64,000 nucleotides of DNA, from contig NZ_KQ947475.1 in assembly GCF_001506075.1 (NCBI RefSeq), forward strand, positions 2,647,595-2,711,594, given 5' to 3'. Numbering within the stretch: the first letter of the stretch is position 1; each line of letters starts with the position of its first letter. The translations under genes were made by a program, and so were the position numbers. The notes beneath the pieces were generated by a model. That model did not search any database, was not told the DNA's origin, and worked only from the letters and a program-made list of their open reading frames with translations. Below are positions 34,494 through 42,272 of this stretch, one piece after another. The stretch is from Vibrio sp. MEBiC08052 (GTDB lineage Bacteria > Pseudomonadota > Gammaproteobacteria > Enterobacterales > Vibrionaceae).

Positions 34494-35255
34494 TTACTTG
34501 TATTGAAGCACGACCGTCTGATCGAGCAAATAAAGACGGTAGGTCTGTCCCGCAACCATATCAACAGGCTTGGTCAGAGAGCCACTCAGAAACTGCTGCC
34601 CGGCTTTGACTTCGCCAAAAATAGTCAAGATGCCTCGGATCATGCTCACGACAGACCCCAACGGCCCACCCAAAACATTTACGGCAGCGCCGACTTCGCT
34701 GGTCGTGTCCGTTTCCAGCAAACATGGACAACCTGACTGTTCAAGCACCTGAGCATCAAACGGAACCATCGTCCCCACCTGATAAAAACCTGCTGCGGCG
34801 TTGTCGGACACAAAATGGCTAATATCGAACTTCCAGCCTTTGAAACGACAATCAGCAACCTCAATCGCCGGTGCCATCCATTCAATACTAGACAATATTT
34901 CGTCGTCAGAAACATGGCTCCCAGATAGATTTTTTCCTAACACAAAGAGAATTTCCGCTTCGATTTTAGGGGCGATGACTTGATCCGGCGTCAATTCTCC
35001 AGACAGTATGTTGTTGGCAAACAGAGGTGCATAAATCGGCTCTCGTAAGGAAAAACGGTCTAAGGCTGGCTGGCTGGACAACGCCACTTTCCAGCCGATC
35101 AGCTCGTTACCCGTTTGTTGGTTCAGGTTAATCAGCGCTTTTTGTACTTGGTAGCCAAAGGTTATATCTTGCTGTGAGAGCGAGTCCATCAAAGGGACAG
35201 CAACACATTCGCGTCGCGCGTCCAGCAAGGCCTTCGCAACATTCTCTTCTAACAA
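34494..35255 (-). CDS. 2-keto-4-pentenoate hydratase / oxalocrotonate decarboxylase family (MhpD-like)
   Basis: About 253 residues. The pattern GNELIGWKVALSSQPALDRF, APLFANNIL, PKIEAEILFVLGKNL (metal-binding Glu residues) and LGGPLGSVVSM is that of the MhpD/TodG hydratases, which add water to 2-hydroxypenta-2,4-dienoate after meta-cleavage of catechols, and of related decarboxylases. I prefer the TTG start at 35255 because AGGAG lies eight bases before it and the protein then aligns with the MhpD N terminus; the ATG at 35321 would overlap the upstream gene by 32 bases and lacks a good ribosome site. No MhpE-type aldolase or acylating acetaldehyde dehydrogenase is present to finish a standard pathway. 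Confidence 0.88.
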   Translation of the reverse strand: MLEENVAKALLDARRECVAVPLMDSLSQQDITFGYQVQKALINLNQQTGNELIGWKVALSSQPALDRFSLREPIYAPLFANNILSGELTPDQVIAPKIEAEILFVLGKNLSGSHVSDDEILSSIEWMAPAIEVADCRFKGWKFDISHFVSDNAAAGFYQVGTMVPFDAQVLEQSGCPCLLETDTTSEVGAAVNVLGGPLGSVVSMIRGILTIFGEVKAGQQFLSGSLTKPVDMVAGQTYRLYLLDQTVVLQYK

Positions 35256-35289
35256 GGGAGTCTCTCCTACTTCGCTCTTACTGTATGCG

Positions 35290-36903
35290 CTATTTGGCAG
35301 TGAGTTTGCCGCGCAACTCATCTAACACTTCGTTGAGACGTCTTGGTGAGGTTAGGGCCGCGACAAAACGATCTGGGCGAATCACCACGATTTTATCCCG
35401 TGCCTGACTAAACCAATCGGCCAAGCTGTTCTCTAAATCCTCAACGCAACAACAGCCAGATGCGGTCAAACGCTCGTCATGACTTAACCCGCTGCGCGAG
35501 GGATTGACTTGCACATATTGGGTCTGCATCTCATGCCAGAACGCTTTATTTTCATCCGACATAAAATCAGTCGGATTCACGCGATAACCTACAATGGAAA
35601 ACCAATCGCCTAATACGGTATCCAACTTCTCTTTATTACCTTCCGCCGTTTCGACATTTGGCTGAATAAAGAGTTTTCCGACCAAGCTGTCTTCATAGAT
35701 TTCCTCACTTTCGTGATACACAATCCCCTTGGTAATGTGAGCCTTGGGTTTGAATTTGAACTCCACCAAGTGCTCACGCAGGCTATCAACCGAGTCGGTT
35801 GCTTTGAACATCCAGTCACGAATGCCGGCCATAATCGGATTGGTCATGCCTAATACCGCCCCCATGTTGTCTGCCAAGCCAACCAGATCCGTTGCGTGAC
35901 CACGACGTTCGTCATCATAGGTTTGCAAGATCCCGGGGGAAGCCAACCCTTTCACTACCGCCGCGACTTTCCAGCCGATATTGACCACATCGCGAATCCC
36001 CGAGTTCAGCCCCTGACCGGCCCAGGGGGGCGTGATGTGTGCGGCATCACCACACAATAAAACCCGACCTTTGACAAAGGTATCTGCCACACGAGAGTTA
36101 TGGGTATAAGCACGAATACGCACGATATCCAAATCATCCACTTTGTCGCCGATGTGGCGACGAATCAGGCCGCGAATCACCGCTTCCTGGCAAATGTCTT
36201 CTTCTTTCTCGTGCGGAAACAGCATGAATTCCCAGCGGCGATGTTGATAAGGCAGATAGATACATACGAAAGGTCTCACCGGATCGCCATGTAAAGCAGT
36301 AAAAGGCGCATCCAGTGTGTCGTTGGCGGCATCAACCACCACCCATTTTGCCGGGTGAGTCAGCCCCGTAAAGCCAACGTTTAATTGCTTCCGAATCTCT
36401 GAACGCCCCCCATCGGCAGCAATCACATAACCGGCTTCCAGACAGTATTCTTCACCGGATGGGTCAGTGACGTTCAACACCACTTTATCGTTGTCGTCTT
36501 GGATGCCGGTCATTGAATGCCCCAAGCGTAAATCCACCGAATCGAAACGCTGCAAGCCATCCCGCAGAGTTACTTCCAATAACTGCTGCATAAACATATT
36601 ACGCATCGGCCAGCCATACTGGGCAGCTTTCGGTTTCACTTCGGCAAAGCACACACCACGGGCATTGTAATAGCGCAGCGGTACATTACTGATCATATCT
36701 TTGACGGCCGTGTCGGCTAACCCAACACCTTGTAAAACACGCAAAGCTTCATCATCCATCCCCACCGCTCTCGGGTAGGGCAGAATCTCTTCTGAGGCCT
36801 CAAGCAAAACCGTATTGATGTTATACAGCCCCATATAATTGGCTAAAGTCACGCCATTTGGCCCACCGCCAACAATCACAACATCTGCTTTTTGTGTTTT
36901 CAT
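35290..36903 (-). CDS. FAD-dependent aromatic hydroxylase (MhpA-like)
   Basis: The 537-residue protein is a class A flavin monooxygenase. It has the FAD Rossmann loop VVIVGGGPNGVTLANYM at the N terminus, the motif YVIAADGGRSEIRKQL near residue 165, and GRVLLCGDAAHITPPWAGQG then LNSGIRDVVNIGWKVA, which is characteristic of 3-(3-hydroxyphenyl)propionate hydroxylase MhpA and related enzymes. These use NAD(P)H and O2 to hydroxylate a phenolic ring, giving a catechol for ring cleavage. A C-terminal thioredoxin-like domain occupies about 430-537. The gene follows the hydrolase by 12 bases. The exact phenolic substrate is unknown. Confidence 0.9.
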   Translation of the reverse strand: MKTQKADVVIVGGGPNGVTLANYMGLYNINTVLLEASEEILPYPRAVGMDDEALRVLQGVGLADTAVKDMISNVPLRYYNARGVCFAEVKPKAAQYGWPMRNMFMQQLLEVTLRDGLQRFDSVDLRLGHSMTGIQDDNDKVVLNVTDPSGEEYCLEAGYVIAADGGRSEIRKQLNVGFTGLTHPAKWVVVDAANDTLDAPFTALHGDPVRPFVCIYLPYQHRRWEFMLFPHEKEEDICQEAVIRGLIRRHIGDKVDDLDIVRIRAYTHNSRVADTFVKGRVLLCGDAAHITPPWAGQGLNSGIRDVVNIGWKVAAVVKGLASPGILQTYDDERRGHATDLVGLADNMGAVLGMTNPIMAGIRDWMFKATDSVDSLREHLVEFKFKPKAHITKGIVYHESEEIYEDSLVGKLFIQPNVETAEGNKEKLDTVLGDWFSIVGYRVNPTDFMSDENKAFWHEMQTQYVQVNPSRSGLSHDERLTASGCCCVEDLENSLADWFSQARDKIVVIRPDRFVAALTSPRRLNEVLDELRGKLTAK

Positions 36904-36915
36904 CCCTCAAGACCT

Positions 36916-37758
36916 CTAATCTGTAAGAACCGTTTGCACGAAACGCGCCACCGCCTCATTAAATTTTTCCGGTTGATCGTCGTGAACATAGTGACTGGCA
37001 TGATCGATTTGAACCGCCTGAATCCAGTCACTCGATGCCACAATCTCCGCCACGGTTTGACTGGATAAAAAGTCCGAATGACCACCTTTAATCAAGAGGG
37101 TCGGACAGGCAATCGCCCGAAACGCAGGCCATAAATCAATCGGTTCAATGGTTAAGCGCGCTTCGGCAATGCCTTGTTGATCGTGTTTCCACGTCACTTT
37201 TCCGTCTGTTTCTCGGAATGAGTGAGTCAAACGTGCTTGCAAGGCTTGCTCGGTTAAGTTCGGTCGCGAACTTGCCCAAAAATCTTGCGCGGCTTGCCAA
37301 GAATCAAAACTTAACGGTGTATTACTCATTTCCCGACGAATGCGTTCCGCGCCTTCACCCTGTTTGGAGGAACCGGGACCAATGTCTTCGATCACCATCG
37401 CCATCACTCGTTCCGGATATAAGCGCGCAAACTCGACCACGTTTTGACCACCTAATGAATGACCAATCAAGACAAAACGCTGTAGCCCCAGATGATCGAC
37501 AAAACGAGTTAAGTCTTGTACGTAAGTTTGTGCGTGATAATCCTTGGCCGGCCCCCAGTCGCTGTCACCGCGCCCCCGTTGATCCAAGGCGAAACAGGTA
37601 AACCCGTCCCCCAGCGCATCAACCAGGTCTTGCCAGGTTTGCGCAAAACCGCGTAACCCATGCAGCATCACCACAGGTATCTTGCCATTGCCCCATTTGA
37701 GGTAATGCAGGTTCAGTCCGTCACTGGTAAAAAAATGGCTACTACTGGACATTGTCAT
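36916..37758 (-). CDS. alpha/beta hydrolase (meta-cleavage hydrolase-like)
   Basis: The roughly 280-residue protein has an alpha/beta-hydrolase fold: oxyanion region VVMLHGLRGFAQTW, nucleophile elbow GHSLGGQN, and the C-terminal catalytic His in IDHASHYVHDDQPE. C-C bond hydrolases such as MhpC have this layout, and the surroundings (flavin hydroxylase, VOC protein, hydratase) support such a role, but ester or lactone hydrolysis is equally possible from sequence. The ATG at 37758 is chosen because GGAGGG stands six bases upstream; the frame is open to a TTG at 37776. Confidence 0.88.
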   Translation of the reverse strand: MTMSSSSHFFTSDGLNLHYLKWGNGKIPVVMLHGLRGFAQTWQDLVDALGDGFTCFALDQRGRGDSDWGPAKDYHAQTYVQDLTRFVDHLGLQRFVLIGHSLGGQNVVEFARLYPERVMAMVIEDIGPGSSKQGEGAERIRREMSNTPLSFDSWQAAQDFWASSRPNLTEQALQARLTHSFRETDGKVTWKHDQQGIAEARLTIEPIDLWPAFRAIACPTLLIKGGHSDFLSSQTVAEIVASSDWIQAVQIDHASHYVHDDQPEKFNEAVARFVQTVLTD

Positions 37759-37785
37759 GCTGAATCCCTCCATCAAAAATGACCG

Positions 37786-38388
37786 CTAAACGAGGCCATC
37801 TTCTCCTTTGACATCCTGCGCTGCTAAGCCACCTAAACGCGCATGCAAGCGACCACGAGTCGCGAATGACCAAATGATCAAAATCTCATCGTTACGAGGC
37901 GCATCATTAAAAGACACCGCAATCGAGTCATAATGAGAGCGTACATAAAGGGCATCTTTGTGGGCTAACGGCACATCAATAATGGCACCGGGGGCACCTA
38001 CTTTACCGGTAGAAGGGACCCAAGACTTACCCCCACCCACAGCGACACGCACCGGATCCGCCGCAGGATTGGTCAAAAACGCATTACCATGTTCGTATTC
38101 ACCAAAAGCACCGACTAAGACAGCTTTACCGTAGCTCACGATCTCGTTATCGCCGGCGATATCTTGAATACGACGACCAAACTCTTTCCCCAACTCGGGT
38201 GAGTTTTCCACCAACACGGACAAGTCTTCAGCGTAGGTATTCGCCAATGGATTATGAATTGCCGCTGCAATGACGTATTTTCTAACGGGCTCACCGTCGG
38301 CCAATTGGCCTGTCTCATTGGCCAGTGTTTCTTCGTAATGGTAGAACCATTTACGAATATGGTATGAGCAAAAATTTGCTTCTTTCAT
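37786..38388 (-). CDS. AA_synth-family protein of unknown biochemical role
   Basis: The 200-residue protein resembles the 'amino acid synthesis' family (Pfam AA_synth, formerly DUF1185). The diagnostic N terminus IRKWFYHYEETLANETG and PVRKYVIAAAIHNPLANTYA is followed by GKAVLVGAFGEYEHGNAFL, the basic VAVGGGKSWVPSTGKVGAPG and the C-terminal RLHARLGGL. Members often sit in catabolic operons, and structures exist for some, but no reaction is established to my knowledge. AGGA stands eight bases before ATG 38388. It lies between the hydrolase and the VOC gene. Function cannot be assigned. Confidence 0.8.
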   Translation of the reverse strand: MKEANFCSYHIRKWFYHYEETLANETGQLADGEPVRKYVIAAAIHNPLANTYAEDLSVLVENSPELGKEFGRRIQDIAGDNEIVSYGKAVLVGAFGEYEHGNAFLTNPAADPVRVAVGGGKSWVPSTGKVGAPGAIIDVPLAHKDALYVRSHYDSIAVSFNDAPRNDEILIIWSFATRGRLHARLGGLAAQDVKGEDGLV

Positions 38389-38407
38389 GATTTGAATCCT
38401 TAGTCAA

Positions 38408-38866
38408 TCAGTCAAAAATAGGTTCAAGTTTGATCGGACGACTTGGTGCATGAGCATGCTTGAAACGGGATTTACCAAGTTCGTTATCGTGTTCGGTTTC
38501 TAAGAAAAACTCTAAGCGATTGCCATCCGGGTCTTCAAAATACAGCCCAATCCCCACTTCATGATCCGTGGTTTTGACAATCGGAACCTTTTTCGTCAAT
38601 AACATGCCATACAGCCGACGCAAGGTGGTTAAATCGCCATCAATCTCCATCCCATAATGCTGAAGACCGATGATGCCTTTGCTCGCTCCTTCCGGCGCTT
38701 TAATCAAAGCAATATCATGGTGCTTATCACCAAAACTCATCATCACCCACTCGTCACCATTACGAGCATTTTTCTCCATAGACAACACATCTGCGTACCA
38801 ATCTGCGGAGGCAGCGGGGTCGGATACAAATAAAGAGATATGAGTACGATTGATTTTCACCTTCAT
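38408..38866 (-). CDS. VOC-superfamily protein, probable extradiol dioxygenase-like
   Basis: The roughly 152-residue, single-module protein has the vicinal-oxygen-chelate pattern. Counted from the longest reading, His12 (INRTHISLFV), His73 (GLQHYGMEI) and Glu122 (DPDGNRLEFF) form a plausible 2-His-1-Glu metal site, as in catechol extradiol dioxygenases and glyoxalases. The position next to an MhpA-like hydroxylase and an MhpC-like hydrolase suggests ring cleavage, but the protein is much shorter than two-module catechol 2,3-dioxygenases, so a different VOC reaction is possible. The start at 38866 follows AGGTG by six bases; ATG 38872 and GTG 38875 are alternatives. Confidence 0.8.
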   Translation of the reverse strand: MKVKINRTHISLFVSDPAASADWYADVLSMEKNARNGDEWVMMSFGDKHHDIALIKAPEGASKGIIGLQHYGMEIDGDLTTLRRLYGMLLTKKVPIVKTTDHEVGIGLYFEDPDGNRLEFFLETEHDNELGKSRFKHAHAPSRPIKLEPIFD

Positions 38867-38919
38867 CTTCATCACCTATTTTTATGTGATCACACACCAC
38901 TATGTGCTGCGATCACTGA

Positions 38920-39954
38920 CTATTTTTTGATTACAGAGGCATGAGCGGCCTCAATAACAGCTTCTGCGGGTGTCCAGAGTACATCGGATATTTCACTGAA
39001 CTCACGCCATTCTTTTTTCCAAGACAAGCCCGCTTTCTCACTGGTAAACAAATGTCCGTATTTTGTCCCGGCAACCACTTGAGCCGGGTTGGCAGGGTTG
39101 ACATGAATTCCCCACACACACGAATTAGGTTGCTGTGGCAACGGCAATAATTGCCATGTTGCAGCGGCATCGTGAGAAATATAAATTTGGCTGGTCGTAC
39201 CGGGTGTACCATCTGACACACTTAAATAAATGGTACTTTCCGAACCCATTGGCACCGCAGTGGAGCGTGCGTAATACAAACCAAAGGCTTCCTTCGCAAT
39301 CACACCTTCCCATGTTTCTCCATCGTCAAAGCTGCGATATACGGCATTGACACAGACGGCAACCACCACCTTTTTACCATGATTGGGCAGGACTTGAATG
39401 GTATGAATATCGGAGTTGAAGTCCCATAGCAAACGATCATCAATCCGTTCCCATGAATCACCACCATCATCACTCCTAAACAAGCCACCTTCCTCTAAAC
39501 CAAACCAAACCTTATTCGAATCGGTCGGATCAAAGGCAAAAGCCAATAAACGCGGTTTACTCACCCCTGCGCAAAACTCAGGAATCTCAACCGGTGCACG
39601 GTCCCAGGTTTCACCTGCATCTTTGGTACGCCACAGCACTGCACGGGACGGTGCGCCCGTCCCCACAAAAATACGCTTTGAATCATTCGGATCGACTGCG
39701 ACTTTCCATACGGTTTCGCCATTAAAAGGGGAATCAATCCGTGTCCATTTGGTGCCCGCATCTTTACTGACACACAGGCCGGTATCCGTCCCGATGTATA
39801 AGGTACTTGGATTCTCCGGATCGACATCCAGAGAACGGGTGACCGCATCAAATTCAATGTCCTGACCTAAACCAAGACGATGCCATGTTTGACCATTATC
39901 CGCACTTTTCACCACTCCTTGGCCAACTGTTGATACTAAAATTGTGCCACTCAT
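38920..39954 (-). CDS. Asp-box (BNR/sialidase-like) beta-propeller protein
   Basis: The 344-residue protein contains seven Asp-box-like repeats of the S-x-D-x-G-x-T/S-W type: SADNGQTW, SKDAGTKW, TKDAGETW, SDDGGDSW, SFDDGETW, SHDAAATW and SEKAGLSW, spaced by about 40-55 residues, as in beta-propeller sialidase or photosynthesis-factor YCF48-like proteins. No signal peptide is present, so it is cytoplasmic and unlikely to be a secreted sialidase. AGGAGG stands four bases before ATG. It lies between SDR and VOC genes in a metabolic operon, where a catalytic or scaffold role as lactonase-like propeller is possible but unproven. Confidence 0.85.
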   Translation of the reverse strand: MSGTILVSTVGQGVVKSADNGQTWHRLGLGQDIEFDAVTRSLDVDPENPSTLYIGTDTGLCVSKDAGTKWTRIDSPFNGETVWKVAVDPNDSKRIFVGTGAPSRAVLWRTKDAGETWDRAPVEIPEFCAGVSKPRLLAFAFDPTDSNKVWFGLEEGGLFRSDDGGDSWERIDDRLLWDFNSDIHTIQVLPNHGKKVVVAVCVNAVYRSFDDGETWEGVIAKEAFGLYYARSTAVPMGSESTIYLSVSDGTPGTTSQIYISHDAAATWQLLPLPQQPNSCVWGIHVNPANPAQVVAGTKYGHLFTSEKAGLSWKKEWREFSEISDVLWTPAEAVIEAAHASVIKK

Positions 39955-39962
39955 ACTGCCTC

Positions 39963-40757
39963 CTAAAGGAAAATACCGCGTGTTAACCCACCATCAATAC
40001 CAATCGATTCGCCAGTGACCGCACCCGCTTTGGGTGAGGCTAAAAAGCCGATCAAATAGGCGATTTCAACCGGCGCTAAGGTACGACGAATCGGCGTAAC
40101 ATCGATGTAACCCTGTTCCACTTCTTGTGGGGTTTTGTTTTGGAGCTTCCCTTCACGCTCATACAGCTCTTGGATGTGCGGGGTATCCACCACACCGGGA
40201 TGAATGATGTTGCAGGTAATGCCGTGTGGCCCCAGTTGATCCGACAAATTTTTAGTCATGTGGACAATGGCAAGGTTACGCATCCCCGACATGACTTTAC
40301 TGCTACGACCGGTCAAGCCACCAATATTGATAATGCGACCAAAACCTTGTTCCTTCATATAAGGGGTGACGGCTTTTGCACAGCGGAAATAACCAATTAC
40401 TTTGGTATCTAAATCGCCCAGCAATTCATGATCATTGGCAAACTCAATAGCGTTACGCACCACACCAGAAGGGGCTGCTGCACCATTGACCAAAATATCC
40501 ACCCGGCCAAATTCTTTAACCGCCACTGCGACCATGGTTTCGACGGAATCCATATCAGTGGTATCACACACCACAGGCAAGACACGCCGGCCGGTTGCTG
40601 CGGAAATCTCAGCTGCGGTTTTTTCCAGCACTGACATAGTGCGCGAACAGATCACCACATCACAGCCTTCTTCTGCCAGAAATCTGGCAACGTCTTTGCC
40701 AATACCCATACCACCACCGGTTACAATGGCGACTTTATCTTTGATTTCTAAATCCAT
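39963..40757 (-). CDS. SDR-family protein with degenerate active site
   Basis: The 264-residue protein is a short-chain dehydrogenase/reductase by its cofactor loop TGGGMGIG (13-20), NGAAA (91-95, normally NNAG) and C-terminal GxxIGIDGG. The catalytic motif is lost: where most members have Tyr-x-x-x-Lys, this one reads SGMRN (Ser157 to Asn161), and the usual catalytic Ser after strand 5 is Gly147 (INIGG). The flanking helix HMTKNLSDQLGPHGI aligns without gap, so this is a real substitution, not a misalignment. The protein probably binds NAD(P) but does not act by classical SDR chemistry. It lies between ALDH copy 2 and the propeller gene. Confidence 0.92.
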   Translation of the reverse strand: MDLEIKDKVAIVTGGGMGIGKDVARFLAEEGCDVVICSRTMSVLEKTAAEISAATGRRVLPVVCDTTDMDSVETMVAVAVKEFGRVDILVNGAAAPSGVVRNAIEFANDHELLGDLDTKVIGYFRCAKAVTPYMKEQGFGRIINIGGLTGRSSKVMSGMRNLAIVHMTKNLSDQLGPHGITCNIIHPGVVDTPHIQELYEREGKLQNKTPQEVEQGYIDVTPIRRTLAPVEIAYLIGFLASPKAGAVTGESIGIDGGLTRGIFL

Positions 40758-40770
40758 AATCTACTCTCTG

Positions 40771-42264
40771 TTAACCTAAATTGACGAAAACGCTCTTGGT
40801 TTCGGTATAGGCATCAATGACATTTTTGCCCATTTCACGCCCCCATCCTGATTGCTTGTAGCCACCAAATGGCGAAGCAGGATCCACCACATTCCAGCAG
40901 TTAATCCATACGGATCCTGCTTTTATGCGACTGGCAATGGTGTGCGCCTGAGTCAAATCATTGGTCCACAGACCGGCCGCCAAGCCAAAGGGGGTATCAT
41001 TGGCACGGTGTACCAATTCATCCACATCGGACCAACTCATGACTGTCACCACAGGGCCGAAAATTTCTTCATGGGCGATACGAGCCTGTTCTTGTTTATC
41101 CAAAAACACCGTGGGTGACATAAAGTAGCCATCACCCAACTCGCTGGGTTTATGACCACCGCAAATCAGCTCCGCCCCTTCGGACACGGCACTGTCTACG
41201 TAACCTTTAACGACATTGAACTGGGCAGCGGACACCAAAGGTCCCATGGTGGTGCGTTCATTCAACCCCGGCCCCAACACGTGAGCAGCCGCGTGTTTAC
41301 GTAATTCTTCAAGCGTTTGATCGAGCACACTGTCATGAACATAGAGGCGTGAGGCAGCGGTACAGACTTGGCCCTGGTTATAAAAAATACCGTCGGCTGC
41401 GCCCTTCGCCGCTTTGATAATGTCGGCATCAGGCAGAATGATATTGGGCGACTTACCACCCAATTCGAGAGAGACTTTTTTCATGTTACTGACCGCACTT
41501 TGCGCAATCAGACGCCCGACACCGGTCGAGCCGGTAAAGGCAATTTTATCCACGCCCGGATGAGCCGCCAGTGGTGCACCGGCACCATCTCCAAAACCGG
41601 TTAACACGTTCACCACACCACGAGGAATACCGGCTTTTTCGATCAGATACGCCAAACGTAATGCAGACAGCGGTGTTTGTTCTGCCGGTTTTAAAACCGA
41701 CGTACAACCGGTCGCCAGCGCCGGACCTAACTTCCAGGCACACATGGAGAGCGGGAAGTTCCAAGGTACGATCAAGGCACAAACCCCCACCGGCTCTTTG
41801 ACGGTGTAGTTAAGCATGCGTTCGCCGGTACGAGGCGACACAGGAATGGTGCTGCCTTCAATCTTGGAGGGCCAACCTGCAAAGTAACGAATGATGCTCG
41901 CGGTAATAACCACTTCACCATTTTTCGCATTGCTATAAGGTTTGCCGTTTTCCAGCGAAATAATTTGCCCAAGATTTTCCGCATCTTCTTCGATTAAATC
42001 GGCTAAGCGCAGCATCAGCTTGGTGCGTTGAGCGGGTGATACACACTGCCACTCACCTTCTAATGCTTGGCGCGCAGCTTGAACTGCGTGATCGACATCG
42101 GCCGCGGTCGCTTTGGCGACACTGGCGATGTTGTGCGTTGTTGCAGGATCTTCGACGTTAAAATATTCACCTGCCGCAGGCTCAACCCACTCCCCGCCAA
42201 TAAACAAACGCTTTTGTTCGGCAAGAAAGCCTTGTACTTCCGGAAACAGTGCCATGGTAGTCAT
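40771..42264 (-). CDS. NAD-dependent aldehyde dehydrogenase (copy 2)
   Basis: About 497 residues, a complete ALDH: IVPWNFPLSMCAWKLGPALA for the cofactor, SLELGGKSPNIILPDAD with the general-base Glu, GQVCTAASRLYV with the catalytic Cys, and EEIFGPVVTVM. The sequence is of the broad aromatic/phenylacetaldehyde-betaine aldehyde type. The start at ATG 42264 follows GAGG by six bases and lies eight bases after the ThDP gene. As second gene of the operon it may oxidise the aldehyde released by the ThDP enzyme, which is inference from the order. Confidence 0.93.
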   Translation of the reverse strand: MTTMALFPEVQGFLAEQKRLFIGGEWVEPAAGEYFNVEDPATTHNIASVAKATAADVDHAVQAARQALEGEWQCVSPAQRTKLMLRLADLIEEDAENLGQIISLENGKPYSNAKNGEVVITASIIRYFAGWPSKIEGSTIPVSPRTGERMLNYTVKEPVGVCALIVPWNFPLSMCAWKLGPALATGCTSVLKPAEQTPLSALRLAYLIEKAGIPRGVVNVLTGFGDGAGAPLAAHPGVDKIAFTGSTGVGRLIAQSAVSNMKKVSLELGGKSPNIILPDADIIKAAKGAADGIFYNQGQVCTAASRLYVHDSVLDQTLEELRKHAAAHVLGPGLNERTTMGPLVSAAQFNVVKGYVDSAVSEGAELICGGHKPSELGDGYFMSPTVFLDKQEQARIAHEEIFGPVVTVMSWSDVDELVHRANDTPFGLAAGLWTNDLTQAHTIASRIKAGSVWINCWNVVDPASPFGGYKQSGWGREMGKNVIDAYTETKSVFVNLG

Positions 42265-42272
42265 GATCAACC

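Noticed and set aside
38920..39954. Secreted sialidase
   Set aside because: Asp-boxes are present but there is no signal peptide and the neighbours are cytoplasmic enzymes.
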